Assembly (NCBI GenBank): GCA_963834755.1
Contig: CAWICQ010000009.1
Location: 868,001 to 932,000, forward strand
Origin: Dokdonella_A sp963834755
GTDB taxonomy: Bacteria; Pseudomonadota; Gammaproteobacteria; Xanthomonadales; Rhodanobacteraceae
Direction of reading: 5' to 3'
DNA: 64,000 nt
This document shows, in pieces, positions 8,099-17,307 of this stretch. Position 1 is the first letter of the stretch, and each line of letters opens with the position of its first letter. Made by a program: the position numbers and the translations under genes. The notes under the pieces are model-generated. The model made no database searches and had not been told where the DNA came from. It saw only the letters and a program-made list of their open reading frames with translations.

Positions 8099-9970
8099 AT
8101 GAAGTGGTCTCAACATGTTCGCGCGACGCTCGCAGGCGCTGCGCTGCTGGCACTCGGCCAGGCCGCGGCCGCGCCTTCGCACTGGCAGTGGAGCAATCCG
8201 CGGCCGACCGGCAATTTCGTGACCGGCCTGACCTGGGGCGGCGGGATGTTCGTCGGCGTTGACGATGCCGGAATGGTCGAAACATCCGCCGATGGGATTT
8301 CATGGACGCTGCACTCTTCGGGCTCCGGATACACGCCCGAAGATATTGCCTGGGACGGTCATCAATATGTCGTCGTCGGATGGAACGGTGAGATCCTGAC
8401 GTCTCCCGACGCCGATACCTGGACTGCACAGAACTCTGGTACGACAGAAGTGATCTGGGGCTTGACCTGGAACGGATCGCAATTCGTCGCGGTCGGCGGC
8501 GATTTCGGCGATGGACTCATTCTGACGTCGCCGGACGCGGTGACGTGGACGCGTCAGACCGTCGCGTCGAGCAGCGACTTCAGTGGCGTCGCCTGGAACG
8601 CCGATACGTTTGCCGTCGTCGGTCGCGACGGCGTGATCTTCACCTCACCCGACGCGGTGACGTGGACACCGCAGACTTCCGGCACGACCAACCGACTGAC
8701 CGCCGTGAAATGGAGCGGCTCGTCGTTCGCCGCCGTTGGCGAAGGCGGCATTGCGCTCACGTCGCCGGATGGAACCACGTGGACCATCGCGCGCCAACCG
8801 GACGGCAGTTACATCGATGGGCTGGTCTGGACCGGCAGCCAATTCGTCGCGGTCGGCGATTCCGGACTTGCGCTCACTTCGCCCGATGGCAGCGTCTGGA
8901 CCGCGCAGACGACCAACACGTTCGACAACCTCTTCTCGATCGCAGCCGACGACAACGGCACCATCGCGGCGATCGGCGAAAGCGGCACGTTCCTGACCTC
9001 ACCGGACGGCAATGCCTGGACGACGCGTTCGTCTTCGATCACCGACGAATCAATCACCGGCGTCGCCTGGAACGGCAGTCTCTTCGCAGCCACCGGCGAC
9101 AGCGGCTCGGTGCTCACCTCGAGCGATGGCATGTACTGGCAAGTGCAGGTCGCTGCGATTGCCGGTTTTCCGGCCGGCATCGCGTGGGGCAACGGACTCT
9201 TCGTCGTCGTCAGTTTCGACGGCACGATCTTCACGTCGCCCGATGCGGTGACATGGACACCGCAAGATTCCGGCACCTCCGGCACGCTCAGCGCGATCGC
9301 GCGGGGCGACGACCAATTCGTCGCGGTCGGCGGAATCGGCACCGCGCAGGTCGGCGGGCACATGGGCCAGGGCGTGATCCTGACTTCGCCCGACGGCGTG
9401 ACGTGGACATCGCAGGAAACGAATTCGCATATCGGCGATGTGATCGACAGCATCACATGGGGCAACGGCGAATTCGTCGCCGGCGGCTCGGCGGTCGACA
9501 TCTTCGGCGACCACGATCCGACGCCGATGTTCACGTCGTCCGATGGCGTCACCTGGTCGCGGCGTCTGCTCGCCGCAGGGCCCGGACCCGCCGTGGTGGG
9601 TGTCGTGTGGAACGGCAGGCGCTACGTCGCGGTCGGCGCCGGCGGAACATTTGCGGGCGATCCGCGCACGATCCTGTCCTCCACCGATGCGCTGACCTGG
9701 GAATACGAATCGCTGCCGACCGCTCTGAATGCCGACGGCCTCGCCGCAGTCACCTGGACCGGCAGCCAGTTCGTCGCTGTCGGCGGATTCGGCAATGTGT
9801 TGACGTCGCTCGACGGCGTGACCTGGACCAACGATTTCACCGGCACGAGCGGCTTCTTTCAGGCCGTCGCGAACGCGAACGGAGCCTGCGTCGCCGGCGG
9901 CTTGTTCGGCCTGATCATGGTCGATTCGGCCTGCAGCGATGTCGTGTTCCGCAGCGGATTCGATCCATAG
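8099..9970 (+). CDS. Secreted Asp-box beta-propeller protein with 13 repeats
   Basis: The protein has 623 residues. A signal peptide (VRATLAGAALLALGQAAAA) is followed by about 13 near-identical units of roughly 40 residues built as (V/I)xWNGSxFVAVGxxGxxLTSPDGxTWT. SPDGxTWT is the Asp-box/BNR turn; such repeats fold as beta-propellers in sialidase-like and YCF48-like proteins. No catalytic residues of sialidases are visible, so a binding or scaffold role is more likely. The C-terminus SDVVFRSGFDP matches the short tail seen in two other exported proteins of this window. The start at 8099 is chosen because it begins the signal peptide and has GGGAG upstream. A strong hairpin follows the stop. 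Confidence 0.8.
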   Translation: MKWSQHVRATLAGAALLALGQAAAAPSHWQWSNPRPTGNFVTGLTWGGGMFVGVDDAGMVETSADGISWTLHSSGSGYTPEDIAWDGHQYVVVGWNGEILTSPDADTWTAQNSGTTEVIWGLTWNGSQFVAVGGDFGDGLILTSPDAVTWTRQTVASSSDFSGVAWNADTFAVVGRDGVIFTSPDAVTWTPQTSGTTNRLTAVKWSGSSFAAVGEGGIALTSPDGTTWTIARQPDGSYIDGLVWTGSQFVAVGDSGLALTSPDGSVWTAQTTNTFDNLFSIAADDNGTIAAIGESGTFLTSPDGNAWTTRSSSITDESITGVAWNGSLFAATGDSGSVLTSSDGMYWQVQVAAIAGFPAGIAWGNGLFVVVSFDGTIFTSPDAVTWTPQDSGTSGTLSAIARGDDQFVAVGGIGTAQVGGHMGQGVILTSPDGVTWTSQETNSHIGDVIDSITWGNGEFVAGGSAVDIFGDHDPTPMFTSSDGVTWSRRLLAAGPGPAVVGVVWNGRRYVAVGAGGTFAGDPRTILSSTDALTWEYESLPTALNADGLAAVTWTGSQFVAVGGFGNVLTSLDGVTWTNDFTGTSGFFQAVANANGACVAGGLFGLIMVDSACSDVVFRSGFDP

Positions 9971-9976
9971 GACGCC

Positions 9977-10012
9977 GAGGACGCCGGGGATCGTCGATCC
10001 TCCGGCGTCCTC
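9977..10012 (+). terminator. Long hairpin after the propeller gene
   Basis: GAGGACGCCGG pairs with CCGGCGTCCTC (11 bases), and inside it GGATC pairs with GATCC around a 3-base loop. It begins 7 bases after the stop codon. No T-run follows, so it may act as an mRNA-stabilising or Rho-assisted element more than as a true intrinsic terminator. Confidence 0.55.
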
Positions 10013-10099
10013 CGCGCTATTGCGATCATCCGGCCACCCCCGGTAGCCTTCGCCGCCTCTGACGCTTTTTCGCGGCTCGCAGGCCGCCACGCCTCCCCG

Positions 10100-12859
10100 A
10101 TGTCCGCATGCCGCTTTGCTTGTCTGGCCAGTCTCGCACTGGCAGCTCTTTCGTTGCCCGTGTTCGCGTGCGAAGGCCGTTTGCACATCGAACTTCAGCA
10201 AACGGGCGTCTACGCCGTCGATTATGCATCAATCGTCGCGCAACAGCCTGGACTCAGCGATTGTCTGGCGAGCCAGCTCGTCCTCACTGAGCGCGGCAAG
10301 GAAGTGCCGATCCGGATCAGCGCCGACCGCGATGGCCGCCTCGGCCCCGGCGCGCGCGTCGAATGGATCGGCCACCAGCTGCATGGGCCGGAAAGCTGGT
10401 TCGATCCGTTCAGCATCGAAAACGCGTACGTGCTCGGCGCGACGCCCGGAAAGCACGCCCGGATCGATGACGCGCAGAGCGGCGGCTCTGCGCCGGTGCC
10501 GCTTGAGCGTCGAGTACACCTCGAGCAGGAAAACCTGATGATCCGTCTGGATCAGGGACAGCAGCAGCCGGGGCAGGAACCCGACGTCTGGCAATGGGCG
10601 AAGCTGACGCAGGTCGACGCCGAGCCGTTCTCCACGCCGTTCGATTTGCCGGACCTCGCCGCGCGCGGCGAGGTCGCGCTGACGCTCAATTTTCGCGGAC
10701 TCTCCAGCCTGGTTGCACCGGTGACCTACAAGGGCGCGGTGCCGGATGATCATGTCGTCAGCGTCATCATCAACGGCAAATCCGTCTCGACGTTGCGCTG
10801 GAACGGTCGCGACGAAATTCGGCGCGAGATCAAACTGCCGGCGGCCTCGCTCAAGGCTCATGCGAATACGCTCGCGTTGCACGTGGTCAAGCGTCGGCTG
10901 CCGTGGGAATCGAAGAGCGACGCGATCGATGTCGTGATGTTCAACTGGATCGAAGCGAAGTTTCCGCTGAACGGCGATCTCGATGCCGGCGCGTTGCCGT
11001 TCATGACTTCGGCGGACGGCGCAGTGGAACTTTCCTGGCACGGAAAAGGTGCGCCGGTGTTGTACGGCGCCGATGGCAAGCGCCGCGTCGGCCGCGCGCT
11101 CGGTGGCGGCCGCTATACGTTCGCTACGGCTCCAGCCGGCGTCGAGCTTTTCCCTGCCCTCGACGGCGAATTCGCCAAACCGGATGGCCTCCGACCCGCG
11201 GCCGCGGATCGGTGGCTCAATCCGAAGCAACCGTACGACTACCTCATCGTCGCCCATCCGAAACTCATCGATGCGATCAAGCCGCTGGCCGAGTTTCACG
11301 AGCGTCGCGGGCTCAAGGTCGCGATCCTCGATATCAACGACGTTTACGATGAGTTCAACGACGGCATCAAGCATCCGCGCGCGATTCGCAATCTCGTCGA
11401 TCGCGCGTGGCATCAATGGCCGGCGCCGCAACCACGGTTTCTGCTGCTGGTCGGCGACGCGAGCTTCGACATCCGGCACGACACCTACAACGATCTCAAC
11501 TACGCGAAGTGGACCGATCAGGAACTCCTGTATCCGAACCATTTCGGCGGCGTGCCCGGAGCAACGTATGCGAATCCGCCGAAGAAACTCGCCGATCGCG
11601 ATCTGATTCCGACCTGGCAATACCCGTCGCCGGAAGGCCAGTCGGCGAGCGACAACTGGTTCGGCGCGGTCGACGGCGACGATTGGCATCCGGTCGTCGC
11701 CGTGGGCCGTTTCCCGGTCGTCGAGCCGGCCGAAGTGAAGGCGATCGTCGACAAGACGATCGATTACCTTGCCAAACCGCAGCTTGGCGCTTGGCGCCGC
11801 GACGTGATGTTCATCACCGATGAAAGCGAGGGGTTCAAGCAAGCCAGCTCCGAGATCGCGAAGACGCTCGGCAAGGAAGGCTTCGTCGCCGACAAGGTGT
11901 ATGCGAGCCCGAAAGAATCCGACAATCTCGCGCACCAGAACGCGATCCGTCAGGGCATCGACGACGGACGCCTGATCGTGCACTTCATCGGTCACGGCGG
12001 CCGTTATATCTGGCGCACCGGACCGCCGGATCTGCGCAAGAACCATGACCTCTTCACGCTCGCCGATCTCGACACGCTGACCAACTCGGATCGCCTGCCG
12101 ATGGTGCTGTCGATGACGTGCTATTCGGCGCCGTTCGACAATCCGACCGAGGACTCCATCGGCGAGAAATTCCTGCGCGAACCGGGCAAGGGTGCCATCG
12201 CGGTGTTCGCAGCATCATGGCGCAATGCGCCGTCGTCGGCGTACAGCAAGGCGATCATCGACGAGTTGCTGCAACCCGGCGCGACCATCGGCGAAGCGAT
12301 CGTGCGGGCGAAGAAACAATCGAACGATCGCACGCTCGTCGAGATGTACAACCTGCTTGGCGATCCCGCTGTCGTGCTCGAGCGTCCGCGCGACAGCGCG
12401 CGCATCGTGCGTGATACGGATCGCTGGAGTCCCGGCGTGAACGTCGATCTCGGACAAGCCCATTTCAACGGCACCGTCACCGCTGACTGGCTCGATGCGA
12501 AAGGCGACAAGCTGTCATCGTCGACATACGTGTTGAACGAGCCGCGCTTCCGGCTTGGCGTGCCGCCGTCGCTCGGAAGGAAAGGGCGGCCGGCGTTCGT
12601 ATCTACGCCGCATCGCCCACCACGCGGACGCGATGCGGTGGGCGGCGTTGACTTACTGCTCCAAAGCCGACCAAGCCGTGGTCCGAGAAGACTCGCCGCG
12701 TGGTGGAAGGAATTCACGAGACCGCCGTACAAACCCCCGGTGCGACACGCCGATACGATCGCCCAGTCCGATTTCGACGAAGCCAACGCGCTCGCGCGTC
12801 ACGCAGGCGAACAACAACACGCCGCGACGACCACACAAGCCGCGAGCGGAGCGCACTGA
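10100..12859 (+). CDS. Gingipain-like cysteine peptidase (C25 family), secreted
   Basis: This 919-residue protein has a signal peptide (FACLASLALAALSLPVFA). An N-terminal beta-rich region (about 25-370) precedes the Peptidase_C25 caspase-like domain (about 375-770). The likely catalytic dyad is His in VHFIGHGG and Cys in VLSMTCYSAPFD. GDASFDIRHDTYNDLNY and AVGRFPVV are further C25 features. Gingipain-type peptidases cleave after Arg or Lys in secreted substrates, and PorU, a relative, acts as a sortase in Bacteroidetes. A role here is not known. Between about 12560 and 12630 an alternative frame (VRIYAASPTTRT) looks more protein-like than the annotated one, so two compensating indels may garble about 20 residues. 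The UbiA-like gene starts 4 bases after the stop. Confidence 0.8.
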   Translation: MSACRFACLASLALAALSLPVFACEGRLHIELQQTGVYAVDYASIVAQQPGLSDCLASQLVLTERGKEVPIRISADRDGRLGPGARVEWIGHQLHGPESWFDPFSIENAYVLGATPGKHARIDDAQSGGSAPVPLERRVHLEQENLMIRLDQGQQQPGQEPDVWQWAKLTQVDAEPFSTPFDLPDLAARGEVALTLNFRGLSSLVAPVTYKGAVPDDHVVSVIINGKSVSTLRWNGRDEIRREIKLPAASLKAHANTLALHVVKRRLPWESKSDAIDVVMFNWIEAKFPLNGDLDAGALPFMTSADGAVELSWHGKGAPVLYGADGKRRVGRALGGGRYTFATAPAGVELFPALDGEFAKPDGLRPAAADRWLNPKQPYDYLIVAHPKLIDAIKPLAEFHERRGLKVAILDINDVYDEFNDGIKHPRAIRNLVDRAWHQWPAPQPRFLLLVGDASFDIRHDTYNDLNYAKWTDQELLYPNHFGGVPGATYANPPKKLADRDLIPTWQYPSPEGQSASDNWFGAVDGDDWHPVVAVGRFPVVEPAEVKAIVDKTIDYLAKPQLGAWRRDVMFITDESEGFKQASSEIAKTLGKEGFVADKVYASPKESDNLAHQNAIRQGIDDGRLIVHFIGHGGRYIWRTGPPDLRKNHDLFTLADLDTLTNSDRLPMVLSMTCYSAPFDNPTEDSIGEKFLREPGKGAIAVFAASWRNAPSSAYSKAIIDELLQPGATIGEAIVRAKKQSNDRTLVEMYNLLGDPAVVLERPRDSARIVRDTDRWSPGVNVDLGQAHFNGTVTADWLDAKGDKLSSSTYVLNEPRFRLGVPPSLGRKGRPAFVSTPHRPPRGRDAVGGVDLLLQSRPSRGPRRLAAWWKEFTRPPYKPPVRHADTIAQSDFDEANALARHAGEQQHAATTTQAASGAH

Positions 12860-12863
12860 CCTC

Positions 12864-13718
12864 GTGCGCGCCCTCCTTCAGCTGGCGCGTCCGGAACAGT
12901 GGATCAAGAACGGCTTCGTACTGCTGCCGCTGATCTTCGCGCAGGCCGCAGGCGATCTTTCTGCTGTGCGCGGCGCGCTGCTCGCAACGGTCGCGTTCTG
13001 CCTGCTGTCGTCGGCGGTTTATGCCGGCAACGATCTTGTCGATATCGAACGCGATCGTCGCCATCCGACCAAACGTCAGCGCCCGCTTGCGAGCGGCGCA
13101 GTGAGAACGCCAGCGGCGCTCGTATTCGCGGCCACACTTTCGATTGTCGGTCTCGCGCTCGGCGCGCTGGCCGGCGGACTCCCGCTGGTGGCAACACTTG
13201 CTGCCTATCTCGTGCTGCAGGCCGCGTACTCGCTCGCGCTGAAGCACGTCGCGTATCTCGGCGCATTCGCGATTGCGCTCGGCTTCGTGCTGCGCATCGT
13301 CGCTGGCGGCATCGGCGCTGGCGTGCCACTGACGCCGTGGATCCTCGCGTTGGGTTTCCTGCTCGCGCTGATGCTCGCGCTCGGCAAACGCCACGGCGAT
13401 TTCGTCAACGCCGTCGCCGAAGGCGCCGGTCTGCGCTACGACCGCACGACGCTGGAACGCATTCTGATCGCAATTGCCGCGGCAACGTTCACCGCCTACG
13501 TTCTGTACACGCTATCGCCGGCCGTGCTCGCACGACACGGCGATCATCCGATGGTGTCCTCGACGCCGTGGGTCGCGCTCGGGCTTGGCCGCTATCTCAA
13601 GCTTGCATTGCGCGATGGCGCCGGCAGCGATCCGAGTGCGCTCGCGGTCAGCGATCCCATTTTGTTGCTCTCGGTATCGGGCTGGCTCGTGACGCTCGGA
13701 TTGATTCTCTACCGCTGA
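12864..13718 (+). CDS. UbiA-family prenyltransferase, decaprenyl-phosphate phosphoribosyltransferase type
   Basis: The 284-residue membrane protein has about eight or nine hydrophobic helices. It begins ARPEQWIKNGFVLLPLIFA and carries the first Asp-rich motif as NDLVDIERDRRHPTKRQRPLASG. This pattern (RPxQWxKNxxVxxPLxF and NDxxDxxxDRxHPxKxxRPIASG) is typical of the group that moves phosphoribose from PRPP onto a polyprenyl phosphate, as opposed to ubiquinone or heme prenyltransferases. Such lipids donate pentoses to cell-surface glycans. The start is a GTG 4 bases after the C25 gene, suggesting translational coupling. No epimerase (DprE1/2-like) is in this window, so the end product is unclear. 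Confidence 0.8.
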   Translation: MRALLQLARPEQWIKNGFVLLPLIFAQAAGDLSAVRGALLATVAFCLLSSAVYAGNDLVDIERDRRHPTKRQRPLASGAVRTPAALVFAATLSIVGLALGALAGGLPLVATLAAYLVLQAAYSLALKHVAYLGAFAIALGFVLRIVAGGIGAGVPLTPWILALGFLLALMLALGKRHGDFVNAVAEGAGLRYDRTTLERILIAIAAATFTAYVLYTLSPAVLARHGDHPMVSSTPWVALGLGRYLKLALRDGAGSDPSALAVSDPILLLSVSGWLVTLGLILYR

Positions 13719-13731
13719 TTCGGCTGGACGA

Positions 13732-14745
13732 TCAGTCGTCCGGATCGTTATCGTTGGTTGCGTCACCGCTTTCGGGTTCTTCGCTTCGCGCCTTGTCCAG
13801 ACTCGCGCGAAGCGCCGTGCTGTCGGTGAAGAACGCCGCGTCCTGTTGCGGCGCGACCATGCGCAACGCCGGTGGTTCGAGTCGATTCAGCGTGATCGGC
13901 TGACCGTACGTCGAACGGTATTCGCGTTGCTTGAGCGTCTGCATGGCGATGCCGGCCGCGGCGAGGATGCACGCGATCGCAATCTTGAGCGGCTGTCGCG
14001 CGCGATTGATGGCGAGCAGGTGCGCACAGCAGATCGCGCCGAGCAGCAGCCAGGCGACCACATACGATGTCGTCGCGAGCGACGTCCACGACCACGCGAA
14101 TGCGCCGATTTCCGCCGCCTGATCGTAGACCGAATACGTCAGCAGACCCGCCGCGACAATGAGGAAATGCAGCCCGAACCGCGCGTGTCCGGTGAAAACG
14201 CGCGTCACCACGCTCCATCCGGTCGTCCATACGAACACGACGATCGTGAGGATCAGAAGCGGCGTGAAATAACGGATCGCCTTCGGCTCGCCCGTTTCGC
14301 TGAGCCAGAGATCAAGCGCGGCGAGTGCGAACACGCCGACGATGCACGCGATCGCCGCCGGCCAATACGGCAGGCCGCGCAGCACCGGCAGCTCGGCCGG
14401 CACTTCGTGCGCGGTCGAGCGCACGCGCAGGACCGTCGCGCCGATGGTCAGATCGTGTTCGGCATCGAGCGCGACTTCGGCGCGGCGCTCACGCTCGCGG
14501 TCGACATATAGTCCGTTGAGACTGCCGAGATCCTCGGCGATCAGCGTGCCATCGTCCGCGCGCTGAATGCGCAAATGATGCGCAGCGACGTGCGGATCGT
14601 CGACGACGATGTCGTTGTCGTAGGCACGCCCGATCGTGATCGGCAGCGTCACGCAACGATAGCGCGCGGTGACGTCGTGCAGCCGCGACAGGACCTCGAC
14701 CCAGATCGCATTTTCCGCGGGCGTTGGAGAGCTCACTTCGCCCAT
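13732..14745 (-). CDS. FHA-domain integral membrane protein
   Basis: This 337-residue protein has a cytoplasmic FHA domain at about 30-110 (ITIGRAYDNDIVVDDPHVAAHH, then LGSLNGLYV). FHA domains bind phosphothreonine peptides. The Gly-Arg and Asn-Gly residues are kept, but the usual Ser of SxxH is replaced (VAAHH). Five hydrophobic segments follow (about 125-280), then a short acidic tail (EPESGDATNDNDPDD). The ATG at 14745 lies inside the 3' end of the upstream protease gene (12-base overlap), so the two are probably translated together. Possible partners are a Ser/Thr kinase elsewhere or the protease itself. The 3' end converges on the prenyltransferase gene with 13 bases between. Confidence 0.75.
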   Translation of the reverse strand: MGEVSSPTPAENAIWVEVLSRLHDVTARYRCVTLPITIGRAYDNDIVVDDPHVAAHHLRIQRADDGTLIAEDLGSLNGLYVDRERERRAEVALDAEHDLTIGATVLRVRSTAHEVPAELPVLRGLPYWPAAIACIVGVFALAALDLWLSETGEPKAIRYFTPLLILTIVVFVWTTGWSVVTRVFTGHARFGLHFLIVAAGLLTYSVYDQAAEIGAFAWSWTSLATTSYVVAWLLLGAICCAHLLAINRARQPLKIAIACILAAAGIAMQTLKQREYRSTYGQPITLNRLEPPALRMVAPQQDAAFFTDSTALRASLDKARSEEPESGDATNDNDPDD

Positions 14746-16100
14746 GCGATTTCTCCCACGAAGCGCTGCGCGAGCGTGAGCGCGTTGTCGTAACTCACGC
14801 CCTGCATCGAAAGGCGCGAGACCAGCGCTTCCTTCTCCCGATCCTGAGTGACGGTGGTGATCGCGACATCGTAGATGCCGGCGAAATCGCGATACGCGCG
14901 CGCGCACCACACCGTGCGCAGAATGGGCCGCGTTGCGCTGTCGCCGTGCTCGACGAAATCCTCGTGGCATTCCGGCTGCGTCAGTCGCTTGCGCGACCAC
15001 GAGCGGATCATGCCGGCGGCACCGTAGTACTGCGACACGAACGCGGCGAACTGGAACGGATTGAGATCGACGCTGCGCACATACGCGTGTGAAATTTCCG
15101 CGCGGCCGGTTTCGATGTCCTCGGCGATGAACAGCGAGCTCTGCGAGCTGCAGCTGGTCGAGTCAAGCAGCGCGCGCGGTTTCGGCGTCTGATCCGCGTT
15201 GGTGCGCGCCCAGCAGTTGAACCACGGCGCGGCGCTCTCGGGCGCCCGATACGGACCTAGCGTCGCGGAACGAAATCCCTGCTCGCCGAGCGCGTGATAG
15301 AAATCCGCCTGCCAGGCCATCAGCTGGCGATCAATCTCGTCGCGCGCGTGCGCGAGATCGAGCGGCGCGTTCGCGCGGGCATGCGCAAGCAACGCGGCCG
15401 CTTTGCCGGCCGGCACCAGGAAACTGACCAGCTCGCCGTCGAGACGCTTGGCGACGTTGATGCCGACGACATTCCCCGCCGCGGTCACCGCCGGTCCGCC
15501 GCTCATGCCGGGATTGATCGCGCCGGTGAAGTGAATGCGTGCGTTGTAGCTTTTCTCGACGAGCCCGTTGTAGGTGCCCTCGACGATCGTGAAGCCCAGA
15601 TCGAGCGGATTGCCCATCGCGTAAAGCCGCTCGCCGCGCGGCGAAGTATTGGCGAGCGCGGTCTTGTCGAAATCGAGATGCGGCAAGTCGGCGCCTTCGA
15701 GCCGAACGATCGCGAGATCGTTGGCGACATCGATTGCGAGTAGCGTGAGCGCGCCTTGCGTGCCATCCGGACGCGCGAATTCGAGACGATAGGTTTTCGG
15801 CTCCAACGCGTATTGGGAGACGACGTGATAGTTGGTGACGGCGAGCCCGTCCGCGCTGACCAGGAAACCCGAGCCGATCGACGATTGCCTGCCTGCGGCC
15901 TCGACCAGTGTTCGGATCTGCAACAGACCCGGACGCGCGGATGCGTAGATGCTCTCGGCGGCGGCTGACATCACGGGCACGGGTGGCGATGTGGGCGGCG
16001 GTGTAGGCGGCGGCGTTTGCGCAGCCGACGCGAGCGCGCTCGCGCCGAGTGCAAGCGCAACAACGCAGCGCGCGAAACGAGGCCCTCGATGTTCCTTCAT
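14733..16100 (-). CDS. Secreted trypsin-like serine protease
   Basis: The 455-residue protein has a signal peptide (FARCVVALALGASALASAAQ), a Pro-rich linker and a chymotrypsin-fold domain. The triad is readable: His92 in VTNYHVV, Asp128 in DVANDLAIV and Ser200 in INPGMSGGPAV. The pattern is close to the HtrA/S1C protease core (GSGFLVSADGLAVTNYHVV), but there is no PDZ domain. Instead there is a C-terminal region of about 230 residues with several Cys residues and no family I recognise. It is translationally coupled to the FHA membrane protein, which suggests a phosphorylation-linked envelope function. The start at 16100 gives a normal signal peptide. Confidence 0.8.
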   Translation of the reverse strand: MKEHRGPRFARCVVALALGASALASAAQTPPPTPPPTSPPVPVMSAAAESIYASARPGLLQIRTLVEAAGRQSSIGSGFLVSADGLAVTNYHVVSQYALEPKTYRLEFARPDGTQGALTLLAIDVANDLAIVRLEGADLPHLDFDKTALANTSPRGERLYAMGNPLDLGFTIVEGTYNGLVEKSYNARIHFTGAINPGMSGGPAVTAAGNVVGINVAKRLDGELVSFLVPAGKAAALLAHARANAPLDLAHARDEIDRQLMAWQADFYHALGEQGFRSATLGPYRAPESAAPWFNCWARTNADQTPKPRALLDSTSCSSQSSLFIAEDIETGRAEISHAYVRSVDLNPFQFAAFVSQYYGAAGMIRSWSRKRLTQPECHEDFVEHGDSATRPILRTVWCARAYRDFAGIYDVAITTVTQDREKEALVSRLSMQGVSYDNALTLAQRFVGEIAWAK

Positions 16101-16164
16101 CGCAATCTCCGTGACTGTAATTCCGAGCCTAGCGCCGCGCAGGCAATCGGTTCAACGTTCCGGT

Positions 16165-17307
16165 TCATGTTGGCGACGCGGCGCGGTACGCAGCGACGGT
16201 CGAGTCGACGCAGCGCGACCACGGATATTCGTGCGCGCGCGAGGCGCCGCGTTCAATGGCCAGGGCGCGCCACGAGGAATCTTCGAGCAGCCGTTCGAGC
16301 CCCGCGGACAGCGCGGCGTCGTCGCGCGGATCGACTAACAATGCCGCGTCGCCGGCGATTTCCGGCAGCGAGGACACGTTCGAGGTCAACACCGGCACAC
16401 CGCTCGCCATCGCTTCGAGCACGGGCAAACCGAACCCTTCATACAATGACGGAAACGCAAACGCGCGCGCGCCCGCGTAGAGCAACGGCAGCTCGCGCTC
16501 GTCGACATAACCCAGTCGTCGCGCTTTACCGGCGCTTTCGAGCGGCGCAATGGCACGCTCGAGCTCGCTGTTCAGCCAGCCGCGCGCACCGACGATGACC
16601 AGTGGATGCCGCGACTGCAACGGCTCCGGCAGCGCGGCGTATGCGCGCACGAGCCGCGCAAGATTCTTGCGCGGCTCGAGCGTCGCGACGACCAGAAGAT
16701 ATTCGCCCGCCCGCAAGCCGTGCCGCGCGAGCGTCGCCGCGATCTCGTCGTGCCCGCGGGGCCGATAGCTCGCGTCGACGCCGAGTGGAACGACGCGGAT
16801 CTTCGCCCGCGGCACGGCGAAACGCGAGGCGATTTCTGCGGCGATGAATTCGGAATCGGTCAACACCAGGTTCGCGCGCTCGAGCGAGCGCGGCAGATGG
16901 CGATCGAGAAAACGCACGCGCTCGATCGGATGCGCTTGCGGATAACTCAACCACGACAAATCGTGCACGGTGGTCAGCGCCGGCCCGTCGAACGGCATCA
17001 GCACGTAGTTCGGCGTATGCAGCAGCCAGCCATGCAGGCGGCGCGTATGCAAGCGGAACAGCGCGCCGCGCAGTTTCGTGTAGAGCTCGAGCGCTTCCGT
17101 CTTGAATGGAACGTTGCGGCGCAAAGCCGCGATCGTGCGATTCGCGCTGAGGGCGCGCGCCGGATCATCGACCCAGCGATACGCCGAGTATAGACGCAGC
17201 TCCTCGATCGCCGCGTGCGCCGCGAGGCCGTGCGCGAGCTCGAGCGCGTAGCGGCCGATGCCGGTCAGCGGCGCGGTGATCGCGTCGACGTTGAAGATCA
17301 CCCGCAT
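16165..17307 (-). CDS. Glycosyltransferase family 4
   Basis: This 380-residue GT-B enzyme opens MRVIFNVDAITAPLTGIGRYALELA, followed by a Rossmann-like acceptor domain. The C-terminal donor domain shows VATLEPRKNLARLVRAYAAL, ARRLGYVDERELPLLYAGARAFAFP and YEGFGLPVLEAMASGVPV; the two Glu of the EGFGLPxLEA motif contact the nucleotide sugar. This type often transfers mannose- or rhamnose-like sugars in O-polysaccharide synthesis. It starts directly after the stop of the Gmd gene, and is the last gene of the minus-strand glycan operon before a 64-base gap. Confidence 0.88.
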   Translation of the reverse strand: MRVIFNVDAITAPLTGIGRYALELAHGLAAHAAIEELRLYSAYRWVDDPARALSANRTIAALRRNVPFKTEALELYTKLRGALFRLHTRRLHGWLLHTPNYVLMPFDGPALTTVHDLSWLSYPQAHPIERVRFLDRHLPRSLERANLVLTDSEFIAAEIASRFAVPRAKIRVVPLGVDASYRPRGHDEIAATLARHGLRAGEYLLVVATLEPRKNLARLVRAYAALPEPLQSRHPLVIVGARGWLNSELERAIAPLESAGKARRLGYVDERELPLLYAGARAFAFPSLYEGFGLPVLEAMASGVPVLTSNVSSLPEIAGDAALLVDPRDDAALSAGLERLLEDSSWRALAIERGASRAHEYPWSRCVDSTVAAYRAASPT

